Source: Pelagihabitans sp963760375
GTDB taxonomy: Bacteria > Bacteroidota > Bacteroidia > Flavobacteriales > Flavobacteriaceae
DNA: 64,000 nucleotides
Assembly (NCBI GenBank): GCA_963760375.1
Contig: CAVXCS010000001.1
Location: forward strand, 310,001 to 374,000
Direction: 5' to 3'
Shown: positions 1 through 7,510 of the stretch, one piece after another
Layout: every line of letters starts with the position of its first letter
How positions within the stretch are numbered: the stretch's first letter is position 1
Notes under the pieces: model-generated
Seen by the model: only the letters and a program-made list of their open reading frames with translations
Told to the model about the DNA's origin: nothing
Databases searched by the model: none
Translations under genes and position numbers: made by a program

Positions 1-84
1 TTACTTTACTCCATTATCGTAGCCATTATATTTATGGTGTGGATGCTTTTTGTCATTCGGATGTACAGAAAATTGAACGATTGA
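1..84 (+). CDS. 3' end of a membrane protein (partial)
   Basis: The open frame enters at the left edge and ends at a TGA at 82-84. The visible 27 residues are a hydrophobic stretch rich in I, V, F, L and M followed by a basic tail (RMYRKLND), so it is the last transmembrane helix of an inner-membrane protein with a short charged C-terminus. It converges on the nuclease gene that ends at 88, with only 3 bases between the stops. The family cannot be told from so little sequence. Confidence 0.55.
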   Translation, partial: LLYSIIVAIIFMVWMLFVIRMYRKLND

Positions 85-87
85 GCC

Positions 88-1482
88 TTAACTCCCCATA
101 CTTTCTGAAAACAGCCACGTTCTAGTGGTTTTTTTATTGAGGTAGGCATTGATGATCCTTTGTGAATCCATGGAGTTTTTTTGCGGGTTCAAAAAAACCT
201 CCAAATCCGCTTCGCTATTTATCTCTGAATGCTTATCCAGAAAACCGTACCCGCAATAATGACCGTCTTTGATCAAGACAAAGGCCTCTTCGGAAGGCGT
301 CCGGCCCCGTTCCTTGATCACTAGATTTTCGTTTTTCCGTGAGAGCGCCTCAAGCGCCTCCAGAACCCTCCCATTGTATTGCGCCGCCGACTCCTTGCCA
401 CGGCAAACGCCCTTGCAATGATCGATACTGTAATGGGAACAGCTTACAATATTTTCCTGCAAGTGGCAATACTTGGGACAAAGTTCAAACTGTTTGCAGA
501 CTTCCTCCAAATAGGTACGGCAATCGGTCGGATTATTGAACAGGGCAATCGGCCTCGATATCATCTTTACTTTGTTGTAGGCCAAATGTACAATGCCGTT
601 CCTATCTTCGTAGGAAAAGATGCCATAAGGCTGATTGTTGCTTTTTTGGGCGCTGTTGTACTGGGGATAGTGATGCTTAATGGCCGCGGATTCCATGAGG
701 AGGGCCAAGAGCTCACTCCCGGAAAGTTCATAGTCGATATCTGCGGTTTCATGGCACAAACGAACCTCTTTCGATGTTTTGTCATAAAAATGGCCTAGGA
801 TCCTTTTCTTGATATTGATGGCCTTCCCAACGTAGATAATCTTCCCATCGCTATTCTTAAAATAATAGACCCCGGGTTGGGTCGGCAATTTTTCGAAGGT
901 TTCCCGTGGCAGTGCAGGAGGCAAAGTGGCCTCCTGGGAACGCGCATTCAAAAACGATTTGAAAACGGGCGCTGCCCCTTCGGTATCCAGCAGCATCCTG
1001 AACAGAAGCAGGGTCGCATGGGCATCTCCACGCGCCCTATGCCTATCGGTCAAAGGGATCCCCAATACGGAACACAGTTTTCCGAGGCTGTAGGAACGGT
1101 AACCCGGCAACAATTTTCGGGACAAACGCACCGTACAGAGTTTTTTTCTATTAAAATCAATACCGATTTCCCTGAATTCGTTCTTGATCACATTATAGTC
1201 GAAATTCACACTGTGCGCCACAAAGATCGTATCGGCTGTAATGTCTAAAACCTTGGGCGCAATTTCATGGATTTTGGGCGCCCCTTTTACCATATCATTA
1301 TCGATTCCGGTCAATCCCGTTATGAAATAAGGAATCTCGCATTCCGGATCGACCAAGGAGGTAAACTCCTCGACAATCTCGATGCCGTTGAACTTAAAAA
1401 TGGAAATCTCGGTGATCTTGTTCCCTTTGATCCCGTTACCGGTGGTTTCTATATCGATGATGGTATACATGCCAAAATTCAA
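88..1482 (-). CDS. DEDDh exonuclease fused to GIY-YIG endonuclease (DnaQ/UvrC-like)
   Basis: Two-domain nuclease of 464 residues. The N-terminal half (about 5-170) is a DnaQ-like 3'-5' exonuclease: the first acidic pair is D10/E12 in DIETTG, a further Asp is near D95, and the DEDDh pair is H148/D153 in HRARGDA. After a linker, a GIY-YIG domain covers about 201-280, with GVYYF (204-208), YVGKA (217-221), Arg near 228 and Glu near 264. The last ~180 residues resemble the part of UvrC/Cho after its nuclease domain and hold a Cys-rich stretch (CPKYC, SCSHY, HCKGVC). Family knowledge: such fusions are annotated as PolIII-epsilon/UvrC-like proteins with a presumed DNA-repair role. The second Met (residue 5) is an alternative start. 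No operon partner is visible. Confidence 0.9.
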   Translation of the reverse strand: MNFGMYTIIDIETTGNGIKGNKITEISIFKFNGIEIVEEFTSLVDPECEIPYFITGLTGIDNDMVKGAPKIHEIAPKVLDITADTIFVAHSVNFDYNVIKNEFREIGIDFNRKKLCTVRLSRKLLPGYRSYSLGKLCSVLGIPLTDRHRARGDAHATLLLFRMLLDTEGAAPVFKSFLNARSQEATLPPALPRETFEKLPTQPGVYYFKNSDGKIIYVGKAINIKKRILGHFYDKTSKEVRLCHETADIDYELSGSELLALLMESAAIKHHYPQYNSAQKSNNQPYGIFSYEDRNGIVHLAYNKVKMISRPIALFNNPTDCRTYLEEVCKQFELCPKYCHLQENIVSCSHYSIDHCKGVCRGKESAAQYNGRVLEALEALSRKNENLVIKERGRTPSEEAFVLIKDGHYCGYGFLDKHSEINSEADLEVFLNPQKNSMDSQRIINAYLNKKTTRTWLFSESMGS

Positions 1483-1509
1483 TCAAACTGTTTCAACCCA
1501 AGCCAAATG

Positions 1510-2943
1510 TTATAGCACCAAAGTACCTACAGCGCCTGCCGATAATGGCAAGACGAAGGACCTCTTGCCGATGCCTACTTTGATGTTTTCGTCCTTCCCG
1601 CTATTGTTCTGAATGGCCACGACCACTTTGCCTTTGGGGGTCAAAAAGGCCACGTTCGGAAACAGGTCCACCGCTGTGGAAGCGATCCGCAAAGAACCGG
1701 GAGGTACAAATTTAGAAAATTGTGCGACGATATAATAGGCAGGGTTCCGGGTCACCCGGTCTCCCTTTATGGTCAATGCCCCTAAACAACGGTCACAACC
1801 CCCGCGGTCGGTGTGCGGTTCCTGGTTTTCGTCGGCCGCCAAATTCCATTGTAAAACGGTCTTGCTCCAATTGCTAGGGGCCCCTATCATCAGCTGCTCG
1901 ATATGCCAGCTGAAATCGGTGGCAAAATCCCCGGGTGCTCCGATCCACTGTTCCGTAAAATAGATATTTTTCGATGGATGGGCATCATGTACCTCGCTCA
2001 AGGCCCCTATCGTGCCCCCATAAAGATGAAATGCGGAACCATCGATATAGGGTTCGGCCTGGGGATCGTCCAAGATGGAAATGGGATAATCGGGTCGGTC
2101 GGCATTGTGGTCATAGATCACGATCTTGGTCTTAATGCCCATTGCCTTAAATTTTGGACCCAAATGGTTTTTGATAAAATCTGCCTGGGCATCGGCCAAC
2201 ATCAACAAACTCGGATTGTTGCCCGGGTGTAGTGGTTCGTTCTGGATGGTCAATGCATCTATGGCAATGCCTTCACGTCCCATGGCCTCGATATATTTTG
2301 TCAAGTAATCGGCATAGACCCCAAAATATTCATTTTTTAAACTGCCGCCTCGGGTATCCTCATTATCCTTCATCCAGGCGGGTGGCGACCAGGGCGAACC
2401 CATCAATTTGAGGTTCGGGGAAATCTTCAAGATTTCCTTCAGGGTAGGAAGGAGATAAAGGGTATCATAGCCCAATGAAAAATGATCGAGCCCAAGATCG
2501 GTTTCTCCTTTTGGCATATCGTCGTATGACCAGGTCTTTTCGTCAAGATCGGAAGCGCCAACGCTCAATCGCAGATAACTCACCGATATTGCATTGGGCC
2601 CGGTACCGAAGAGTTCCTCCAACAATTCGGCCCTTTTCGCAGTTGACATTCCTTGCAGCAACATGGCACTGCCCCCGGTGAGCGTATACCCAAACCCATC
2701 CATTTCTTGAAAAGTGGTTGCGGAATCCAACTGGACATTGACCGTAGTCACGGCATTGGGATCCATGCCCACGGAATATGGTTGCATCAACTGTTTTTGG
2801 TCCAAAGTGGTGACATACCAATTTGCAGGCTCCCCCGAAGCACCTTGTTTCTTCTCTCGATGTTCGCAGCCAAGGATGGCCATTAAGATCGTTAGTGCGA
2901 TCAGATGTCGTTTCAAGGGCCGGCCGTTTCGTGATTTTTTCAT
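1510..2943 (-). CDS. GH30-family glycoside hydrolase, lipoprotein
   Basis: 477 residues. The N-terminus is a basic stretch, a hydrophobic run and a lipobox (MAILGC, Cys26), so the enzyme is probably lipid-anchored in the periplasm or outer membrane. The rest is a (beta/alpha)8 glycosidase of family GH30 (glucosylceramidase/endo-beta-1,6-glucanase clan): the acid/base Glu236 lies in IQNEPLHPG and the nucleophile Glu331 in YFTEQWIG; GFGYTLTGG near residue 83 and GSPWSPPAWMK near 182 are further family blocks. A beta-sandwich of about 80 residues closes the protein, as usual for GH30. Likely substrates are beta-1,6- or beta-1,3-linked glucans or related glycans; the sequence alone does not decide. 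It is transcribed away from the sulfatase/fucosidase pair, with a 162-base spacer that must hold both promoters. Confidence 0.9.
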   Translation of the reverse strand: MKKSRNGRPLKRHLIALTILMAILGCEHREKKQGASGEPANWYVTTLDQKQLMQPYSVGMDPNAVTTVNVQLDSATTFQEMDGFGYTLTGGSAMLLQGMSTAKRAELLEELFGTGPNAISVSYLRLSVGASDLDEKTWSYDDMPKGETDLGLDHFSLGYDTLYLLPTLKEILKISPNLKLMGSPWSPPAWMKDNEDTRGGSLKNEYFGVYADYLTKYIEAMGREGIAIDALTIQNEPLHPGNNPSLLMLADAQADFIKNHLGPKFKAMGIKTKIVIYDHNADRPDYPISILDDPQAEPYIDGSAFHLYGGTIGALSEVHDAHPSKNIYFTEQWIGAPGDFATDFSWHIEQLMIGAPSNWSKTVLQWNLAADENQEPHTDRGGCDRCLGALTIKGDRVTRNPAYYIVAQFSKFVPPGSLRIASTAVDLFPNVAFLTPKGKVVVAIQNNSGKDENIKVGIGKRSFVLPLSAGAVGTLVL

Positions 2944-3105
2944 TCTAGCTTGGGTTTTCAGGCTCCCCTAAAGATAAGGAGAAGTAAGTCTTTTGGCCCA
3001 AACTGAATCATTTAATGATAGGATTGTTTAATTTTAGGGCATACAACCATTTTGAACCGGGACCTCTGATCGTTTTTTGAAGGGTCTAAAGAAAAGCCAA
3101 AAATA

Positions 3106-4650
3106 GTGAGGAAATTATTGATGCTGTTCGGGGTCCTGTCGACACTTTCTTCCTGTGAATCGGATTCGCTCCCTGAAGCACCGCCGAATATTGTACTGTT
3201 CATGGTCGATGACATGGGATGGCAAGATACTTCCGTTCCTTTTTGGACCAGGCGCACCCCTTTCAATGATCGTTATCGCACCCCGAACATGGAACGGTTG
3301 GCCGCGGAAGGAATGAAATTTACCCAAGCCTATGCCACCCCTGTTTGCTCCCCGACCAGGATAAGCTTAATGACCGGCATGAATGCCGCCCGGCACCGGG
3401 TCACCAATTGGACCTTGATCAAAGACAGCATCCAACCCATGGAAAGGGATCATCCCGATTTGCAGTTCCCTTTGTGGAATGTCAATGGCATGAGCCCGGT
3501 GGCAGGTGATTCGCTTGCCGTATATGCCATGCCTTTGCCGCAAGTGCTCCACGATGCAGGCTACTATACCGTGCACTCCGGCAAAGCCCATTTGGGGGCC
3601 ATCGGCACCCCTGGCGAAAATCCGAGGAACCTGGGTTTTGACGTGAACATCGCAGGGCATGCGGCAGGTGCCCCAGCCAGCTATTTAGGCACCGAAAATT
3701 TCGGAAACGGATCTGAAGGAAAAGAAATTTGGGCCGTACCCGGACTCGAACAATATCACGGCAAGGAAATTTTCTTGACGGAGGCCATCACCCAAGAGGC
3801 CCTGAAGGCCATCGATTCGGCGGTGGTTAAAAAACAGCCCTTTTTTCTATACCTATCGCATTATGCGGTACACACCCCCATCATGGGCGATGAAAGATAT
3901 CTTTCCCACTATTTGGAAAAAGGTTTGGATTCCATCGAAGCCAAATACGCTTCCATGGTCGAGGGCATGGACAAAAGCCTGGGTGATATTTTGAATTATC
4001 TGGACGAAAAGGGCATTGCCGAAAACACGATCGTGCTCTTCATGTCCGACAATGGGGGTTTAAGTGCCCATGCACGCGGAGGGGAACCCAACACCCACAA
4101 CAAACCTCTCGCAAGCGGCAAGGGATCGATGTACGAAGGGGGCATTCGGGAACCGATGATCGTAAAATGGCCGGGCAAGACCGTTCCGAAATCAATTTCG
4201 GAAGAACAGATCATTATTGAGGATTTTTATCCTAGCCTGCTCGAATTGGCGCAGGTAGATAGCTTGAATACGGTGCAAAAAGTGGATGGCCGCAGCTTTG
4301 TGCCGATATTGAGCGGAGAGAAGGAACATCTTGGGCTTCGTCCCTTAATTTGGCACTATCCCAATGAATGGGGACCCAAGGGCCCTGGGATCGGAGCTTC
4401 GAGTACGATTCGCAAGGGAAGCTGGAAATTGATCTATTTTCATGCCGACCGTCACATGGAATTGTACAACATCACCGAAGACATCGGGGAAACCAACAAT
4501 CTCTTTGCAACCAAAATGGATATGGCAAAAGAGCTGGCCGGAGAATTATCCGATTATCTTGAAGGCGTAAAAGCCCAAATGCCCATCGACAGAAAAACAG
4601 GGAAAATGGTCGAATATCCCATAGCTTTATTCAAGAATGAACAGAATTAA
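3106..4650 (+). CDS. Type I (formylglycine-dependent) sulfatase, lipoprotein
   Basis: 514 residues, starting at a GTG that gives a short lipoprotein signal (lipobox LSSC, Cys17). Arylsulfatase-family hydrolase: the metal-binding start is NIVLFMVDDMGW (Asp35/Asp36) and the nucleophile motif is CSPTR (81-85), where Cys81 is expected to be converted to formylglycine by an anaerobic or aerobic maturase encoded elsewhere. Further blocks are GKAHLG, LYLSHYAVHTP, MSDNGG (metal ligands) and SGKGSMYEGGIREP. The gene overlaps the start of the GH29 gene by 14 bases, so the two are translationally coupled and very likely act on one substrate, a sulfated fucose-containing glycan. That substrate is inference from the partner enzyme. 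Confidence 0.93.
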   Translation: MRKLLMLFGVLSTLSSCESDSLPEAPPNIVLFMVDDMGWQDTSVPFWTRRTPFNDRYRTPNMERLAAEGMKFTQAYATPVCSPTRISLMTGMNAARHRVTNWTLIKDSIQPMERDHPDLQFPLWNVNGMSPVAGDSLAVYAMPLPQVLHDAGYYTVHSGKAHLGAIGTPGENPRNLGFDVNIAGHAAGAPASYLGTENFGNGSEGKEIWAVPGLEQYHGKEIFLTEAITQEALKAIDSAVVKKQPFFLYLSHYAVHTPIMGDERYLSHYLEKGLDSIEAKYASMVEGMDKSLGDILNYLDEKGIAENTIVLFMSDNGGLSAHARGGEPNTHNKPLASGKGSMYEGGIREPMIVKWPGKTVPKSISEEQIIIEDFYPSLLELAQVDSLNTVQKVDGRSFVPILSGEKEHLGLRPLIWHYPNEWGPKGPGIGASSTIRKGSWKLIYFHADRHMELYNITEDIGETNNLFATKMDMAKELAGELSDYLEGVKAQMPIDRKTGKMVEYPIALFKNEQN

Positions 4651-6730
4651 AAAATATGGCATCCTCTTCTGGATCGTTGTTTTAAGTTGCTGCAGCAAAG
4701 TAAAGCAACCCAAACCGGTAGGGCCCATCCCATCGGATAGACAACTGGCGTGGCATGACATGGAATTCTATGCCTTCGTTCATTTCAATATGAACACCTT
4801 TACCAATATGGAATGGGGTACCGGGGGCGAAAGCCCGGAACAGTTCATTCCTACGGACCTCGATACCCGACAATGGGCCAAAGTGGCCAAGGAAGCCGGG
4901 ATGAAAGGGATTATTATCACTGCCAAACATCATGATGGATTTTGTCTGTGGCCCACAAAAACAACCGAACATTCCGTCAAAAATTCCCCCTGGAAAAACG
5001 GACAGGGCGATGTGTTGAAAGACCTATCCGAGGCCTGCGCCGAATACGGACTCAAAATGGGGGTCTACCTGTCGCCTTGGGACAGGAACCATGCCGATTA
5101 CGGCAATCCTAAATATGTGGCCGTTTTCCATGAACAGCTACGGGAACTGTTGACCGATTACGGAGAAATTTTCGAGGTTTGGTTCGATGGGGCCAATGGG
5201 GGTTCCGGCTATTACGGCGGTGCCAATGAAACCCGTACTATCGATAGCAAAACCTATTATCAGTGGGAAAAGGCAGTAGACCTTGTAAGGAACCTACAAC
5301 CCAATGCTGTCATTTTCAGTGATGGCGGTCCCGATATCCGCTGGGTGGGCAACGAAGAAGGCTGGGCCAACGAAACCAATTGGAGCATTATGCGGAGAGA
5401 TGAGATCTATCCGGGATGGCCACGTTACGTTGAACTGCGTTCGGGACATATCGATGGCACCCACTGGCTTCCCGCAGAAGCGGACGTTTCCATTAGGCCC
5501 GGGTGGTATTACCATCCCAGGGAAGACCATCAGGTAAAGTCATTGTCGCAGTTGTTGAACATTTATTATAATGCCATAGGGCGCAATGCCGGTTTATTGC
5601 TGAACCTACCGGTAGATACCCGGGGCCTGGTACATGAAACCGATGTGCAACAATTGATGGCGCTGCGGAAACAACTCGACCTCGACTTTGCGACGGACCT
5701 GGCGAAAGGGGCCACCTGTACGGCCAGTGAAGTACGGGGCAACAACGTCCAGTTTTCGCCGCAAAACGTCATTGACGACGACCCAAACACCTATTGGGTC
5801 CCCGAAAACGAAACCACCACCGCGATGCTGACGATCGCCTTCGACCAACCCACCGAAGTCAATCGGGTGGTACTCCAAGAACATATTCCATTGGGCCAAA
5901 GGGTGCAGAATTTCATCCTTGAGGCCGAAATCGATGGGCGATGGAAAGAGATCGATGGCCAGACCACCATCGGCTATAAAAGAATACTGCGGTTTAATCC
6001 CCTTACCATTTCCAAGCTTAGGGTAAATATTTTAAAATCAAAGGGCCCGCCCACCCTATCGGCCATCTCCATTTACCGGGCACCGACCCTTCTGGTCGGC
6101 CCCAAGGTAACCCGAAGCAAGGAGGGGAGGGTACAGATCCAGGTACCCGACAAAACCGCCGTCATTTATTATACCCTTGATGGCACCGAACCAACCTCCA
6201 ATTCGACACGTTATGAAAGTCCTTTTATGGTTTTGAAGCCCGCTACCATCAAGGCCATTGCATATGATGCCAAGGAAAACCTACGTTCACAAATGGTGAG
6301 TCGCGATTTTGATATTGGCAAAAAAGATTGGAAAATATTCGATGCCTCCAGCGGCAATCTGCAAGAGGCGGTGAAAATCATCGATGGTGATCCCGATACC
6401 TTTTGGGGCACGGACGAGGAGTCTACCGAACCTCAGGAAGTGGTGATCGATTTGGGAAAAACATACTCCCTAAAAGGATTTACCTACATGCCCAATCAAG
6501 ATCGCTATCCGTTCGGCATTATCACACAATATGAATTTTCGGTAAGCAATAACGGATTGAACTGGAAATTGGCCAAAAAAGGTGAATTTGCCAATATCGT
6601 GAACAGCCGGCTGGAACAGCGGGAAAACTTCAACCCGGTCAATGCACGGTATATCAAGCTCAAGGGTATCGCCGTTGACGGCGAAGACCTTAGGGCTTCC
6701 TTTGCCGAAATCGGTGTCCTGACGCGCTAG
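4637..6730 (+). CDS. GH29 alpha-L-fucosidase with C-terminal carbohydrate-binding modules, lipoprotein
   Basis: 697 residues. Lipoprotein signal with LSCC (Cys18/19). The GH29 catalytic barrel covers about 35-345: FVHFNMNTF, the TAKHHDGF block that binds fucose, and the nucleophile Asp184 in EVWFDGANGG. Behind it are an F5/8 type C (discoidin-like) domain at about 350-480, a chitobiase/hexosaminidase C-terminal-like module at about 490-560 (YYTLDGTEPT), and a second F5/8 type C domain to the end. It removes alpha-linked L-fucose (or fucose-configured sugars) from glycans. It starts inside the sulfatase gene (14-base overlap). Its TAG stop shares a CTAG tetramer with the stop of the convergent ABC ATPase gene. 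Confidence 0.93.
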   Translation: MNRIKKYGILFWIVVLSCCSKVKQPKPVGPIPSDRQLAWHDMEFYAFVHFNMNTFTNMEWGTGGESPEQFIPTDLDTRQWAKVAKEAGMKGIIITAKHHDGFCLWPTKTTEHSVKNSPWKNGQGDVLKDLSEACAEYGLKMGVYLSPWDRNHADYGNPKYVAVFHEQLRELLTDYGEIFEVWFDGANGGSGYYGGANETRTIDSKTYYQWEKAVDLVRNLQPNAVIFSDGGPDIRWVGNEEGWANETNWSIMRRDEIYPGWPRYVELRSGHIDGTHWLPAEADVSIRPGWYYHPREDHQVKSLSQLLNIYYNAIGRNAGLLLNLPVDTRGLVHETDVQQLMALRKQLDLDFATDLAKGATCTASEVRGNNVQFSPQNVIDDDPNTYWVPENETTTAMLTIAFDQPTEVNRVVLQEHIPLGQRVQNFILEAEIDGRWKEIDGQTTIGYKRILRFNPLTISKLRVNILKSKGPPTLSAISIYRAPTLLVGPKVTRSKEGRVQIQVPDKTAVIYYTLDGTEPTSNSTRYESPFMVLKPATIKAIAYDAKENLRSQMVSRDFDIGKKDWKIFDASSGNLQEAVKIIDGDPDTFWGTDEESTEPQEVVIDLGKTYSLKGFTYMPNQDRYPFGIITQYEFSVSNNGLNWKLAKKGEFANIVNSRLEQRENFNPVNARYIKLKGIAVDGEDLRASFAEIGVLTR

Positions 6731-7458
6731 GGCCCTCCGGTCTGCTTTATTTTTACCGATCTTATGTAATGCGTTTCCTGTCGGCCATCCAGCAGGTGGA
6801 TGATCCTTTTGCCATAATCCGCATTTTTTTCGGAATGTGTCACCTGGATGATCGTCACCCCCTCTTCGTTCAATTGTTTGAAGAGTTCCATTATTTCCTG
6901 CCCCTGTTTGGAGTTGAGGTTTCCTGTGGGCTCATCGGCAAGGATCAATTTGGGCTTGGAGATCAACGCGCGAGCAACGCCCACCAATTGTTGTTGGCCA
7001 CCGCTCAACTGTGTTGGAAATAGGTCTTTTTTTCCAACGATATTAAAACGATCCAGCATATCGGCAACCATCGCCTTTCGTTCCGATCCGCTGTGCTTTT
7101 TGTACAATAAGGGCATTTCGAGGTTTTCATATACGGTGAGCTCGTCGATGAGGTGGTAGGCCTGAAAAACAAACCCGATATATTGTTTGTACAGATTCGC
7201 CCGATGTTTCTCCTTAAGGGTATGGACAGATTCATCAAGAAAGTGATATTCCCCTTCATCAAAATGGTCCAACATGCCAATGACGTTGAGCAAGGTTGAT
7301 TTTCCCGAACCCGAGGGGCCCATGATGGAAATGAATTCCCCCTCTTCGACCTCAAGATTAATGTCCTTTAACAAGAAGACGCGTTGCCCTCCTTGTTGTA
7401 CCCATTTGTATATATTCTTTAACCTCAATAACATTTCCTCAGATTTAATCATGTCCAA
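6727..7458 (-). CDS. MacB/LolD-type ABC transporter ATP-binding protein
   Basis: 243 residues, a complete ATPase subunit: Walker A GPSGSGKST (47-55), Q-loop at about Gln99, signature LSGGQQQ, Walker B LILADEPTGN and switch VTHS. The residues after the signature read LVGVARA where most MacB/LolD ATPases have RVAIARA, so an Arg is replaced by Leu. It is the last gene of the minus-strand export operon, 52 bases after the last permease. The operon holds a second ATPase further upstream; this one presumably pairs with one of the three permeases. Role: energises a mechanotransmission-type exporter with the TolC and fusion proteins of the same operon (inference from context). Confidence 0.92.
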   Translation of the reverse strand: MDMIKSEEMLLRLKNIYKWVQQGGQRVFLLKDINLEVEEGEFISIMGPSGSGKSTLLNVIGMLDHFDEGEYHFLDESVHTLKEKHRANLYKQYIGFVFQAYHLIDELTVYENLEMPLLYKKHSGSERKAMVADMLDRFNIVGKKDLFPTQLSGGQQQLVGVARALISKPKLILADEPTGNLNSKQGQEIMELFKQLNEEGVTIIQVTHSEKNADYGKRIIHLLDGRQETHYIRSVKIKQTGGP

Positions 7459-7510
7459 TCGGTATCCGTTTTAATCACTGACCGGGGTTCCTTGGTTCAC
7501 CCATGGCGGG

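Noticed and set aside
339..1515. Several plus-strand frames opposite the exonuclease gene
   Set aside because: They are antisense to a well-supported gene and carry no motif.
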